The position numbers and the translations under genes are program-made. This document shows positions 27,543-37,131 of a stretch of 57,025 bases of DNA, piece after piece (within the stretch, counting starts at the first letter, position 1; every line of letters starts with the position of its first letter). The stretch is from positions 1 through 57,025 of the forward strand of contig JAMXCZ010000004.1 in the NCBI GenBank assembly GCA_024542975.1, written 5' to 3'. The DNA is from Candidatus Omnitrophota bacterium (GTDB taxonomy: Bacteria > Omnitrophota > Gorgyraeia > JABMRN01 > RBG-13-46-9). Under the pieces are notes generated by a model, which worked only from the letters and a program-made list of their open reading frames with translations, did not search any database and was not told the DNA's origin.

Positions 27543-28268
27543 TTAAAGAAGGGGCACCCCCAGAATGAAACGCGCCTCTAAATCGTTGCTTCTCCGGTTC
27601 AGGCCGGCTACTACACCGAACGATATCCAGAATTTGTTCGATCGCCAGGCAATTGTAGGCCCGATGTAATGCTTATCGTCCGTATAGTTGCCTTTTGTCT
27701 CAACGCCGATTTTAAAACGCGGCGTGATTTCGTAGTTTACGCCGGCAGCATATTCATGTTCTGTCACACCGTCGGACTCGAGCGCCTGCTTAAGTATCTG
27801 ATCGTACGCGAAATTAAACTTACCTATATCCCTGGCAAATATAACCTTGCCTTCCAGGACATTAGGCTTCTTAAAATCGTCGTCCCTTATGTATTCCAGG
27901 TACAGGAGCGTATCCAGCGGCAATTCATTTTTCTCGGCAAACCTGTATCTCGTCCTGAGCTTGAAGCCGTCATACCCGAAAGTTGACTCATCTTCGGTAT
28001 TTGAATGCGTAAACCGCTGATACATACTGATATCCCAATGGTCCGTCAGGCCGTATTCCAGCTCGACCTGGTGCTTCCATGTATTGGGAACCGAGCGGTT
28101 GATGTCTTTCTGCTGCTCCGTAAGATAGTACTCGACCTCAAACATGCCGCGGGGCATGGTAAGATATTCGTAAGTCCAAACGTAGCCCCTTCTATCGGAA
28201 TAGGCATTCTCACTCAAACCCAAAACCACCGAACAAATAACCAAAAGCGCAAGTATTGCATTTCTCAC
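27543..28268 (-). CDS. Putative outer-membrane beta-barrel protein
   Basis: Signal peptide, alternating beta-strand character (QVELEYGLTDHWDISMYQRFTHS...). Confidence 0.6.
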   Translation of the reverse strand: MRNAILALLVICSVVLGLSENAYSDRRGYVWTYEYLTMPRGMFEVEYYLTEQQKDINRSVPNTWKHQVELEYGLTDHWDISMYQRFTHSNTEDESTFGYDGFKLRTRYRFAEKNELPLDTLLYLEYIRDDDFKKPNVLEGKVIFARDIGKFNFAYDQILKQALESDGVTEHEYAAGVNYEITPRFKIGVETKGNYTDDKHYIGPTIAWRSNKFWISFGVVAGLNRRSNDLEARFILGVPLL

Positions 28269-28285
28269 ATTGTCCTCCTTTTTTC

Positions 28286-28306
28286 TATTGAAAATCGTTT
28301 TCAGTA
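28286..28306. promoter_or_regulatory. Fur-box-like element upstream of the 27543-28268 gene
   Basis: tattgaaaatcgttttcagta, near-copy of the perfect box at 28776-28796. Confidence 0.55.
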
Positions 28307-28323
28307 ATAGGTTAAAAAAATAT

Positions 28324-28767
28324 TTACTTCTTCATGCTGCACCTCCTGCATGTGCCGAATATTTGCAGCTTATGCCTTGTGGGTTTAAACCCATGCTCTT
28401 TGGCGAGGCTCTCCTGCAATTTTTCGATCCGTGGTTTTATGACTTCTATAAATTTGCCGCATTTTGTGCACACAAGGTGGTCGTGGTGCCCGTGACCATA
28501 TTTGTGCTCGAATCTCATAATGCCGTCCCCAAAATCGACCTCGGATAATAGGCCGCATTTCGAGAAAAGCTTAATCGCCCGATATACGGTTGTGTATCCG
28601 ATATCGCTGTCACGTTTTTTTACGAGTTTGTGCAATTCATCCGCGGAAAGGTGTTTTTCGGTAGAAAGAAAAATATTCAGTATTTTCTCTCTCTGGGGAG
28701 TGTGCCTTAAATCTTTCGATTTTATGTACCTCTCCAGTATTTCGGATTCTTTATGCATGGCGGCCAT
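28324..28767 (-). CDS. Fur family transcriptional regulator (Fur2)
   Basis: RHTPQREKILNIFLSTEKHLSADELHKLV, YGHGHHDHLVCTKCGKFIEV, CRRC. Confidence 0.92.
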   Translation of the reverse strand: MAAMHKESEILERYIKSKDLRHTPQREKILNIFLSTEKHLSADELHKLVKKRDSDIGYTTVYRAIKLFSKCGLLSEVDFGDGIMRFEHKYGHGHHDHLVCTKCGKFIEVIKPRIEKLQESLAKEHGFKPTRHKLQIFGTCRRCSMKK

Positions 28768-28775
28768 CCATTATC

Positions 28776-28796
28776 TATTGAAAATGATTTTCAATA
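28776..28796. promoter_or_regulatory. Perfect Fur-box-like palindrome upstream of fur2
   Basis: tattgaaaat g attttcaata (10-1-10). Confidence 0.7.
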
Positions 28797-28828
28797 TTAC
28801 CTCAAAAAAATATCCGTGTCAAGTGTTT

Positions 28829-30271
28829 TTATTTGTTACTTATGAATATGCGCTTAAGCGATTCGGCGAGGCGGCCCTTTTCTATTTCTCTGGCTATTAC
28901 GTTCCTGAGCAATAAAGGGCTTGCTATTATAAATGATCCTATATCACGCAAAGTCAAAAGCCTTATTGCGATGAGCTTCCACGATATCTTGATAAGCCTG
29001 GCGGGCGTATAGAAAGTAAACTTCATCCTTTTGCCTATCCTTTTGAGCGCGGGGTGGCTGTATGCGTCGGAATATACTTCACCCCTATCGGTTACGTGAT
29101 AGCCGGGCGTCCCTTTCGCAAGGTCATTAAGCGGAGAATACTTGTCGATCCTTAACTTACTGCACGCGATGGAATCAACCCCTATTTCTTTGGCAAGCTT
29201 CGGTATATTCATCATTTCTTCTTCTGTCTCGGTTATGTTGCCGTAAATGAAATACCCGTGATAGTACATAGGAAATTTTCTTAAGCGCTCAAAGGACTTT
29301 CGCACGTCGTCCGAGGTGAACCCCTTGTTAAGCTGGAGAAGTATGCGGTCGTTGGGAGACTCTATGCCCATTAAGAGTATTTTAAAGCCTGCTTTTACCA
29401 TTTTCTTAAGAAGTTCGGGGTGTTTGGATATCTCGATCCGGGTCTGGGCTATAAAGCGCTTTTTTATTTTGCGTTCTATTATCAGGTCGCATATTTTTTC
29501 GGCTCTTTTTGCATTTACAAAAAAATTGTCATCCGCAAAAAGTATCCCATCCGCGGTTATTCCCTCTATCTCGCGGATGATGGATTCTATGGTGCGCGGC
29601 GCATAGTTTCTCTTCTGACCGAGGGGGTTCAGGTTGAACGTACAGAATTTGCAGGTGTAGGGACAGCCCCTTGCGCCCAGGACGTAATCAAAGGTCATGC
29701 TCATCGTTTTTACCCCATTCAACCGCATGGTGTACTTATTGCGCCTCAGGCTGCGGTCCGGATTGGAAAGGGTGTTTACATCGGGCAAGGGCCTCGCCTC
29801 ATTGTGGATTACTTTCCCGTCTTTCCTGTATGAGATGCCTAAAATGTTTTCCGGGGGAACGCCTTTCATTATCTCTTTTATGGTTTCTTCGCCTTCCCCA
29901 CGCGCTATAATATTGATTTTCGGACACGTTTTGAAGAGCTCTTCGATCATCTCGGTCGCCTTATACCCTCCTACAACAAGCGGTATATTATCCGGGAAAT
30001 GATTCAGCATGTCGCAAATTTTTTGAAACTGCCTGTCCCAGCTGATGCTTATACATATAATATCCACATTTTCTTTTTTTATAAAATCCAGCAGGTTGTC
30101 GATGTTGCAAAGGGACCTCTCGTACCGTAAGTCAAGCATGGTTAGCCGGTCTACGAGGTCTTTCGCGCTCGTAGCTACGTATTCGAGGCCGGTTGGCGGA
30201 AAAAGCCCCATGATACTTCTTGAGTGGGTCTCAACGTAAGGATTTATAAATAAAGCGTGTTTATATTTCAC
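28829..30271 (-). CDS. B12-binding-domain radical SAM protein (paralogue 1)
   Basis: N-terminal B12-binding-like domain, radical SAM cluster CPYTCKFC, FADDNFFVNAKRAEKICDLI. Confidence 0.88.
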   Translation of the reverse strand: MKYKHALFINPYVETHSRSIMGLFPPTGLEYVATSAKDLVDRLTMLDLRYERSLCNIDNLLDFIKKENVDIICISISWDRQFQKICDMLNHFPDNIPLVVGGYKATEMIEELFKTCPKINIIARGEGEETIKEIMKGVPPENILGISYRKDGKVIHNEARPLPDVNTLSNPDRSLRRNKYTMRLNGVKTMSMTFDYVLGARGCPYTCKFCTFNLNPLGQKRNYAPRTIESIIREIEGITADGILFADDNFFVNAKRAEKICDLIIERKIKKRFIAQTRIEISKHPELLKKMVKAGFKILLMGIESPNDRILLQLNKGFTSDDVRKSFERLRKFPMYYHGYFIYGNITETEEEMMNIPKLAKEIGVDSIACSKLRIDKYSPLNDLAKGTPGYHVTDRGEVYSDAYSHPALKRIGKRMKFTFYTPARLIKISWKLIAIRLLTLRDIGSFIIASPLLLRNVIAREIEKGRLAESLKRIFISNK

Positions 30272-30283
30272 TTTTATAAGGTG

Positions 30284-30787
30284 TTATTGAACGGTTACAA
30301 CTTTTACTTTGAAATTTAAGGTTTTCCCGGCAAGGGGATGGTTAAAATCTATGATCACACTATCCTCTTTGACCTCTGTGATCTTAACCGGCATAATTCC
30401 GCCCTGCGGGGTTTTAACCTGCAAGAGCATGCCGGCTTTCGGTTCGGCACCGGGTGGCAACTGTGTTTTTGCGATTTCCCTAAACGCGTCGGGGTTTACC
30501 TCGCCATAGCCTTCTTCCGGCCTTACCCTGACAGACCTCTCGTCCCCTGCGCGTAAGCCTTTGAGCCGCTTTGAAAGGCCCGGGACAATCTGGCCCTGCC
30601 CGTGTACATATTTCATGGGCCCCTTTCCTTTCGAACTATCGATAACCTTGCCGTCTACGGTAAGCGTATAATCAAATGACACTGCTTTCCCCTTCTGTAT
30701 CGTCATAGCATTTCCCTCTTTTTCCGCAAAACATGCTACTGATATAACAACCAGAACCGGCAGTGTGATCGCAAGCCAACGCTTCAT
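30284..30787 (-). CDS. Secreted FKBP-type peptidyl-prolyl isomerase
   Basis: Signal peptide; KGKAVSFDYTLTVDGKVIDSSKGKGPMKYVHGQGQIVPGLSKRLKGLRAGDERSVRVRPEEGYGEVNP. Confidence 0.9.
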   Translation of the reverse strand: MKRWLAITLPVLVVISVACFAEKEGNAMTIQKGKAVSFDYTLTVDGKVIDSSKGKGPMKYVHGQGQIVPGLSKRLKGLRAGDERSVRVRPEEGYGEVNPDAFREIAKTQLPPGAEPKAGMLLQVKTPQGGIMPVKITEVKEDSVIIDFNHPLAGKTLNFKVKVVTVQ

Positions 30788-30872
30788 GGAAATCTCCTAC
30801 TTACACAACCCTGAATAAAGCCATATAGCAAAAACTCGTTCATTATAGCCCATACGCTATGGATTGTCAACA

Positions 30873-31499
30873 TTACCTGCGATTAAGTCCCGCAATAAAC
30901 GCTTTTATGGCTTTCTCTATGGCGGCAAAATCGCGGGACACCAGGGCTTCCTTTTTAAATACACTTCCGCCAAAAGTGACGCCCGAGGCACCGCATGAAA
31001 AAAACGACTTTATATTCTCCGGGGTAACGCCACCGCAGGCAAGAAGCTCTACATCCCCAAACGGCCCCTTTATTTCCTTAAAGTAAGACGGCCCAAAGCA
31101 CTTGGCCGGAAATACCTTCACCATCGTAGCTCCGGCATGCCAGGCGTTGTATATCTCCTGCGGGGTAAGCGCTCCGGGGAATACGGGAATCCTGTTTTTC
31201 ACACAACGCTCTACTACATCGCGCACTAACGTGGGCATAACTATGAAGGTAGCACCTGCATCGACCGCCTTCTCCAAATCACCTGTTGTGAGGACGGTTC
31301 CTGCACCGATCGTAAGGTGCGTTCCGGATGCGCTTTTCAGCCGCTTGATCAATTCCGCAGCGCCCGGGGTATTCATCGTGATCTCAACGGTCTTAAGCCC
31401 CGAGGAAACTATAGTTTCAGTAAGAGGCTCTATTATATCCGCTGCCACCCCACGCAGTATCCCTATCACCGGAAGCTCTTTGAATTTTTTGATGTCCAC
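30873..31499 (-). CDS. eda: KDPG/KHG aldolase
   Basis: PVIGILRG, VEITMNTPGAAELIKRL, IGAGTVLTTGDLEKAVDAGATFIVMP, KVFPAKCFGPSYFKEIKGPF. Confidence 0.9.
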   Translation of the reverse strand: MDIKKFKELPVIGILRGVAADIIEPLTETIVSSGLKTVEITMNTPGAAELIKRLKSASGTHLTIGAGTVLTTGDLEKAVDAGATFIVMPTLVRDVVERCVKNRIPVFPGALTPQEIYNAWHAGATMVKVFPAKCFGPSYFKEIKGPFGDVELLACGGVTPENIKSFFSCGASGVTFGGSVFKKEALVSRDFAAIEKAIKAFIAGLNRR

Positions 31500-31502
31500 T
31501 TC

Positions 31503-32453
31503 TTAATCCAGCCCTGTACTCATCAAGCTTTCGTAAAATCCCCTGTAATTTTCCTTTTTATCGCTTTTACGCAATGCCATAGCTGCCTTCGGATGCTCAT
31601 TCATCATACCTGATATGGCGTAAGGAATGATATAGCCCCATTCGATCTTCTTCCTTAAGGGAACAAGCTCGTGGGATATGAGATCCAATATGGGACGTAT
31701 GTCAAACTTGGGGTTTTTTAAAAAACCGATTAAAAGCTCAAGCGGACAATTCCCTGCCGCGCGGCCAATTCCGTAAACCGTGCCATCCAGGTAATTTGCG
31801 TCATGAATAATAGCCTCGATCGTGTTGCCAAAGGCGAGCTGCTGGTGGTTATGCCCGTGAAATCCTATCTCCCTCGATTTTATTATCTTTTTGAAGCGCT
31901 TTACGAGTCCCTCTACTGTTTCCTGGTAGAGCGCGCCAAAACTGTCCACGATATAAATAACATTGGCTTTGCTTTCACGCTCAAGCTGATCAAGCGCTTC
32001 ATCGAGCTCCACTCCCTGATCCCGGGAAATAGCCATAATATTGACAGTCGTCTCATAGCCTTTATCGGCAAAGTGGTTCAGCATAAATATGGCTTTGTCG
32101 ACGTCCTTGACGTACGAAGCAACCCGTATCATATCCACCGGGCTTTCGGAGCACGGCTTTATGTCTTCCAATTTTACCCGCCCCACGTCAACCATAACCG
32201 ATATTTTCGTATGCGATTCTATCCCCTCGGTCACTTTTCGTATCTCATCATCGTCGCAGAACTTCCAGGCGCCGTATTCCTTCGGTGAAAAAAGTTCCTT
32301 GGAATTTTTGTAGCCCATTTCGATATAATCTACGCCTGCCCGCGAGACCGCCTTATACACTTCCCGCACGAACCGGCGATCAAAATCGTGGTTATTTATA
32401 AGCCCCCCGTCGCGAATCGTGCAATCCAAAACCTTGATCTTTTCCCTGAACAT
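31503..32453 (-). CDS. DRE-TIM family aldolase (HMG-CoA lyase / 4-hydroxy-2-oxovalerate aldolase-like)
   Basis: VLDCTIRDGGLINNHDF, GFHGHNHQQLAFGNTIEAI, GIGRAAGNCPLELLIGF. Confidence 0.82.
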   Translation of the reverse strand: MFREKIKVLDCTIRDGGLINNHDFDRRFVREVYKAVSRAGVDYIEMGYKNSKELFSPKEYGAWKFCDDDEIRKVTEGIESHTKISVMVDVGRVKLEDIKPCSESPVDMIRVASYVKDVDKAIFMLNHFADKGYETTVNIMAISRDQGVELDEALDQLERESKANVIYIVDSFGALYQETVEGLVKRFKKIIKSREIGFHGHNHQQLAFGNTIEAIIHDANYLDGTVYGIGRAAGNCPLELLIGFLKNPKFDIRPILDLISHELVPLRKKIEWGYIIPYAISGMMNEHPKAAMALRKSDKKENYRGFYESLMSTGLD

Positions 32454-32504
32454 ATTCCCTCCTCATGAAACGAATATTATACCCCTTTTTGCATTTGGGG
32501 GGGG

Positions 32505-33269
32505 TTAGGTTGCCACGCTTTCTAATTCAACTCGCGCGGCATTTTTTAGCTTAAGAAAATCACTCGTTTTCAGGTTCTCCGTATCGATCGGCGGAAGCAC
32601 TGTTATGCTGCCGAACACTTTTGTTTTAAAAATCCAGCTCCCTTTGGGGACAGCTTCCCTGATGCCTTTTATGCGCACAGGAAGAATCGGTTTTTTTTCC
32701 TTTATGGCAAGCTTAAAAGCGCCGTTTTGAAATTCCCCCATCTCGTCTGAATCGCTTCGCGTCCCTTCCGGAAAAAACAATACCGACATGCCGCTTCGTA
32801 GCCACTTTGCTGCCTCCTGATACGTTTTTTTAATGCTCCCGAATTGCCCCCTTGAAAGTTTGATATGTTTGATGAGGGAGAGATTCCAGCCGATAAACGG
32901 CACCTTAAAAAGGCTTTCTTTGGCTACCCATTTGAATTGTATGTGGGTCTTGTACATCAATAATATGTCCCCCAGGCTCTGATGGTTGGCAACTATCACA
33001 TATGCCTTGCGGTTATCGATATTTTCCAATCCGTGTACGCGGAGCTTCCAATATGGATTTAAGTTGCATATGGTATTGGCCCACCAGAAACACGCTACGT
33101 GGCCGGCCTTTCTCTTTTTATCAAAAGGGAAAAGTATTATTGTCAAAAACAGGACGATGAAAAAAAGAATTACAGTCACTATTGTGCACGTCGTCCAGAT
33201 TATTATGGATAGCGCAATTCTCACCTTGGATTGATTCCTTTCTCTATTCGCCGTATTCTCAAAGGTCAT
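32505..33269 (-). CDS. plsC: 1-acyl-sn-glycerol-3-phosphate acyltransferase
   Basis: VIVANHQSLGDILLMY (NHxxxxD), FFPEGTRSDSDEMGEFQNGAFKLA; ATG at 33269 preferred. Confidence 0.88.
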   Translation of the reverse strand: MTFENTANRERNQSKVRIALSIIIWTTCTIVTVILFFIVLFLTIILFPFDKKRKAGHVACFWWANTICNLNPYWKLRVHGLENIDNRKAYVIVANHQSLGDILLMYKTHIQFKWVAKESLFKVPFIGWNLSLIKHIKLSRGQFGSIKKTYQEAAKWLRSGMSVLFFPEGTRSDSDEMGEFQNGAFKLAIKEKKPILPVRIKGIREAVPKGSWIFKTKVFGSITVLPPIDTENLKTSDFLKLKNAARVELESVAT

Positions 33270-33342
33270 AATATAACATACCCGCATATATTGCACAAGG
33301 TTTTTCGGGTGGCGTGTTTTAAGGCTATTTTGCAAAAATACC

Positions 33343-33370
33343 TTGACATTTTCGGAGAATGTGCTATTCT
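33343..33370 (+). promoter_or_regulatory. Putative sigma70-type promoter for rpsU-RRM
   Basis: ttgacattttcggagaatgtgctattct (TTGACA-N16-TATTCT) ~180 nt upstream of rpsU. Confidence 0.5.
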
Positions 33371-33548
33371 TATCGTAGATATGAAGGTTACTTTAGGATT
33401 TGATTGGTGTTTTGTGGACATTGTGAATAGTTGAATTAACTGCATGTTGACCTTTCCGAAAAACTGCATACCATTCATAAATCTCACAAATAATCTATCT
33501 GTGGTTTACTTGTAACCCCTTTAAGTAAATAGTAAACGGGAACCTGGT

Positions 33549-33710
33549 ATGGCAAAAATAGAAATATACAACGAACGGGATTTTGAAAAGTCGTTAAAAC
33601 GCTTCAAAATGCGCTGCGTGAAGGAAGGTATTTTCAAAGAGTGCCGTGAAAGGCGTCATTTTGTCAAACCATCACAAAAAAGGAGGGAAAAAGGAAAAAA
33701 AAAGAGATAA
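33549..33710 (+). CDS. rpsU: 30S ribosomal protein S21
   Basis: Manual translation MAKIEIYNERDFEKSLKRFKMRCVKEGIFKECRERRHFVKPSQKRREKGKKKR*; not in ORF track (53 aa). Confidence 0.88.
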   Translation: MAKIEIYNERDFEKSLKRFKMRCVKEGIFKECRERRHFVKPSQKRREKGKKKR

Positions 33711-33779
33711 GTAGTAGTTTGTTGTTTTTTAAAGAAATGCTTTCGCCAACGGCGGAAGTCCAAAAAGGAGAGTAGGATA

Positions 33780-34091
33780 ATGGAACAAGTAAGTAAATTG
33801 TATGTAGGCAACCTGGATTATAACACAACAGAAGATGAGGTCCGAAGTCATTTTGAACAAAAAGGGATACAGTCTAAGTCGGTAACCCTTATAAAGGACA
33901 AATATACGGGAAGAGCTAAGGGCTTTGGTTTTGTTGAAGTTGAATCCGAAGAAGTAATCCAAAAAGCGATCGAGGCATTAGACGGCCAAGAGCTTAATGG
34001 AAGAAAGCTTACGGTAAACAAGGCTAAGCCACCGAAAGACCGGTCAAGCGGCGGCGGATTCGGAGGAGGATCAAGACACTCAAGGTTCTAA
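33780..34091 (+). CDS. RRM-type RNA-binding protein with Gly-rich tail
   Basis: KLYVGNLDYNTTEDEVRSHFEQKG, RAKGFGFVEVESEE (RNP1/RNP2). Confidence 0.93.
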   Translation: MEQVSKLYVGNLDYNTTEDEVRSHFEQKGIQSKSVTLIKDKYTGRAKGFGFVEVESEEVIQKAIEALDGQELNGRKLTVNKAKPPKDRSSGGGFGGGSRHSRF

Positions 34092-34110
34092 GTCCTTACC
34101 GTTTCGAGTA

Positions 34111-34142
34111 AAAAAAGGCGGGCATTTTGCCCGCCTTTTTTT
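34111..34142. terminator. Bidirectional rho-independent terminator
   Basis: aaaaaaggcgggcattttgcccgccttttttt between convergent RRM and glpD genes. Confidence 0.92.
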
Positions 34143-34146
34143 ATGC

Positions 34147-35646
34147 CTAGGTGTTTTGTGCCTTTTGCATGAATTGGGCGATTTGGATGCGGCAGTTATT
34201 GGTTTTGCAGGGGAAAAATTGGAGAGTAAGCCTTCTTAAGATTATATCATCTGCGGTGAGGGCCATTTCCCTACCTACAGAATAGGCGATCTGGGCGCGG
34301 ATAGCAGGCGAGCAATCACAGATTCTTTCGGCAAGTGACTTATCTTTTTCAACAAACGCAAGTACATCCTCATAACGCGCCCCATATTTACCCATGAGAA
34401 AGGTAATCGTATTCGGATCTACGTTGTATTTTCTCGCTGCGTGATCACGATTTACGGAAATTTTCCCGCCGCCATAAAGGCGAAAAGGTTTTTTGACGCC
34501 TCTGTTAAATACTTTACGCAGGGTGTCTTCCGCAATTTTCCTATATGTAGTATATTTACCACCCGTTACAAACACAAGGCCTGACTTAGTTTCGACGAGC
34601 GCATGGCTGCGGGTAACTTTCGAAGGGCTCCCCTTTCTTCGGATAAGGGGCCTCAACCCGGCGAAGCTTGTGATAATATTTTTCCCGGAAAAATCTCTGT
34701 CCGGGAAAACGCGTTTTGTGCTTTCCGATAAATATCGAATATCCCCGGGAGAAGTTTCGACCCGGTCCGGGTTTTTGGCAAAACTCGTATCTGTAGTGCC
34801 TATCAAAGAATGTCCCATCCAGGGAATAACAAAAAAAATGCGGCCATCCCGATCAGATGGCAGTAAGAGGGCGTGATCGGAAAATTTTCCTTTATAGACA
34901 ATATGCGCTCCTTTTGTCGTGCGGATTATTTTCCTGGCGCGGTAGCTATCTTTTTTTAACAAATGGTTGGCCCAGGGGCCTACTGCGCAAACTATTTTCT
35001 TCGCGCGAACCTTAAAAACAGCCCCGCCTAAAACATCCCTCGCTAAAACGCCGGTAGCTTTTCCTCCCTCTTTCAAAAAAGAAACCACCTCAACATAATT
35101 AGCAATATCAGCCCCTTTTTCCACGGCCGATAATACATTTTCGAGGCAGAGCCGCGCATCATCCATCTGGGCGTCATAATAAAGCACGCCTCCCAGAAGC
35201 CCCTCGCGCCGGATCCCGGGAACAAGCTCTGATATGTTAACCGCGCTTAAACGGCGGTGTTTTCCGACCGAGCGCTTTCCGGCAAGGCCCTCATACAGAA
35301 AAACGCCCAATTTCATCATCCAGAGAGGGCGCTTATCCCCTTTATAGACCGGGATAATAAATGAAAGCGGGCGAACCAGATGCGGGGCAGCCTTCAGTTG
35401 GATGGCCCGTTCTTTCAGGCTTTCTTTCACGAGGCCAAAATCAAAATTTTCGAGATAGCGGATGCCTCCGTGGATCAATTTAGTGGATTTGCCGGAAGTC
35501 GCGCTTGCAAAATCTCCTTTCTCAAGAAGGGCAGCTTTCAAACCGTGATCCCCGGCCAAATGGGCAAGACCTGCGCCATTGATACCGCCGCCTACAACGA
35601 GAAGGTCATATTCCTTTTTGATAAATTTGTCGAAATTTCGTTCCAT
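34147..35646 (-). CDS. glpD: Aerobic-type glycerol-3-phosphate dehydrogenase (FAD)
   Basis: YDLLVVGGGINGAGLAHLAGDHGLKAALLEKGDFASATSGKSTKLIHGGIRYLENFDFGLVKESLKER. Confidence 0.92.
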   Translation of the reverse strand: MERNFDKFIKKEYDLLVVGGGINGAGLAHLAGDHGLKAALLEKGDFASATSGKSTKLIHGGIRYLENFDFGLVKESLKERAIQLKAAPHLVRPLSFIIPVYKGDKRPLWMMKLGVFLYEGLAGKRSVGKHRRLSAVNISELVPGIRREGLLGGVLYYDAQMDDARLCLENVLSAVEKGADIANYVEVVSFLKEGGKATGVLARDVLGGAVFKVRAKKIVCAVGPWANHLLKKDSYRARKIIRTTKGAHIVYKGKFSDHALLLPSDRDGRIFFVIPWMGHSLIGTTDTSFAKNPDRVETSPGDIRYLSESTKRVFPDRDFSGKNIITSFAGLRPLIRRKGSPSKVTRSHALVETKSGLVFVTGGKYTTYRKIAEDTLRKVFNRGVKKPFRLYGGGKISVNRDHAARKYNVDPNTITFLMGKYGARYEDVLAFVEKDKSLAERICDCSPAIRAQIAYSVGREMALTADDIILRRLTLQFFPCKTNNCRIQIAQFMQKAQNT

Positions 35647-37131
35647 TTACAAAGTTCTTCTTACAGCATCCTGCCAGCCGCTATACAGCTTCTCTCTTAC
35701 ATCGGCGGCCATGCCGGGTTTAAAAATCCGGCCCGGTTTGTGCATTTTCTTAAGATCCTTCTCTTTCCATAGGCCGATTGTGATACCGGCCAAATGCGTA
35801 ACTCCCTGCACCGTTGACTCAATGGTTTTCGGCCGAAGCACCTTTAAGCCCAGAATATCCGCTTGAAATTGCATAAGAAAATTATTCCGGCAGGCACCGC
35901 CGTCAACGCGCAGTTCTTTCACCTTTTTCCCGAAAGCCCTTTGCATAATATCAAAAACATCCCGCGTCTGGTAAGCAATGGATTCGAGAGCCGCGCGAAT
36001 AATGTGTTTCCTGGCGCTACCACGAGTGAGCCCGCAGATCAGGCCGCGGGCTTCACTGGCCCAATGCGGAGCCCCCAGGCCGGTAAAAGCAGGGACAAAA
36101 TAAACGCCGCCGCTATCTTTGACCCCACGGATTAATTTTTCGGTATCCCGGGCCTTTTTGATTACCCCAAGCCCATCCCTGAGCCATTGGAGAGCAGCGC
36201 CTGTAATAAAAATAGCGCCTTCCAACGCATAAATGGGCCGTCCCTTAACATCGCAACTAATTGTCGTAAGGAGCCCTCTTTTTGAGTAGATCAGCTTCTT
36301 GCCGGTATTAAAAACAAGGAAGTTGCCCGTTCCATAGGTATTTTTGATCTCGCCCGGCCCATAACAACCGTGCCCGTAAAGGGCGGCCTGCTGGTCGCCC
36401 ATTACAGCCGCTATCGGAATCCCCCCGGGGAGACCCGGGATTAGCCCGGATCTTGTTTCACCGAAAATAGAACCGGAATTTTGCACTTTCGGCAGAAGTG
36501 ATCCGGGAATGTTTAAAATCTTTAGAAGTTCCGGGTCCCAGGTTTTGTTCCGGATATTAAAGAGAAGTGTTCGGGACGCATTCGTCATGTCAGTCACATG
36601 CGAGCGGCCGCCGGTCAATTTCCATATGAGCCAGCTATCAATAGTTCCGAAACATATTTTCCCCGCCCCGGTTTTTGCCCGGAGCGAGGATATGTTATCC
36701 AGGAGCCACTTCACTTTGGTTCCCGAAAAATAAGGGTCTAAAATAAGGCCTGTTTTTTGGCGAAAGGTGCTTTCTAGTTTCTTTGCTTTTAGTTTTTTGC
36801 AAATATCCGCTGTCCTGCGGCATTGCCAGACAATAGCGCGCGCGGCAGGTTTTGAGGAGCCCCTTTCCCAGAGAACCGTAGTTTCCCGTTGGTTGGTAAT
36901 ACCGATCCCAATGATATTTTTCCCGGATATTCCCGCCTTTTGGATCGCTTCTTTGATAGCGGCTGCGCAAGAGCGCCAGATTTCATCGGCGTCATGCTCA
37001 ACCCATCCGGGCTTCGGAAAATACTGTTTAAATTCCCTGTAGGCGAGGGAAGCAACTTTTCCTTTTTGATCAAAGAGAAATGCGCGCGAACCCGTCGTCC
37101 CTTGATCTATGGATAAAATGTATTTCTTCAT
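35647..37131 (-). CDS. glpK: Glycerol kinase
   Basis: KYILSIDQGTTGSRAFLFD, WVEHDADEIWRS, AGITNQRETTVLWERG-type motif, GTGNFLVFNTG. Confidence 0.94.
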   Translation of the reverse strand: MKKYILSIDQGTTGSRAFLFDQKGKVASLAYREFKQYFPKPGWVEHDADEIWRSCAAAIKEAIQKAGISGKNIIGIGITNQRETTVLWERGSSKPAARAIVWQCRRTADICKKLKAKKLESTFRQKTGLILDPYFSGTKVKWLLDNISSLRAKTGAGKICFGTIDSWLIWKLTGGRSHVTDMTNASRTLLFNIRNKTWDPELLKILNIPGSLLPKVQNSGSIFGETRSGLIPGLPGGIPIAAVMGDQQAALYGHGCYGPGEIKNTYGTGNFLVFNTGKKLIYSKRGLLTTISCDVKGRPIYALEGAIFITGAALQWLRDGLGVIKKARDTEKLIRGVKDSGGVYFVPAFTGLGAPHWASEARGLICGLTRGSARKHIIRAALESIAYQTRDVFDIMQRAFGKKVKELRVDGGACRNNFLMQFQADILGLKVLRPKTIESTVQGVTHLAGITIGLWKEKDLKKMHKPGRIFKPGMAADVREKLYSGWQDAVRRTL

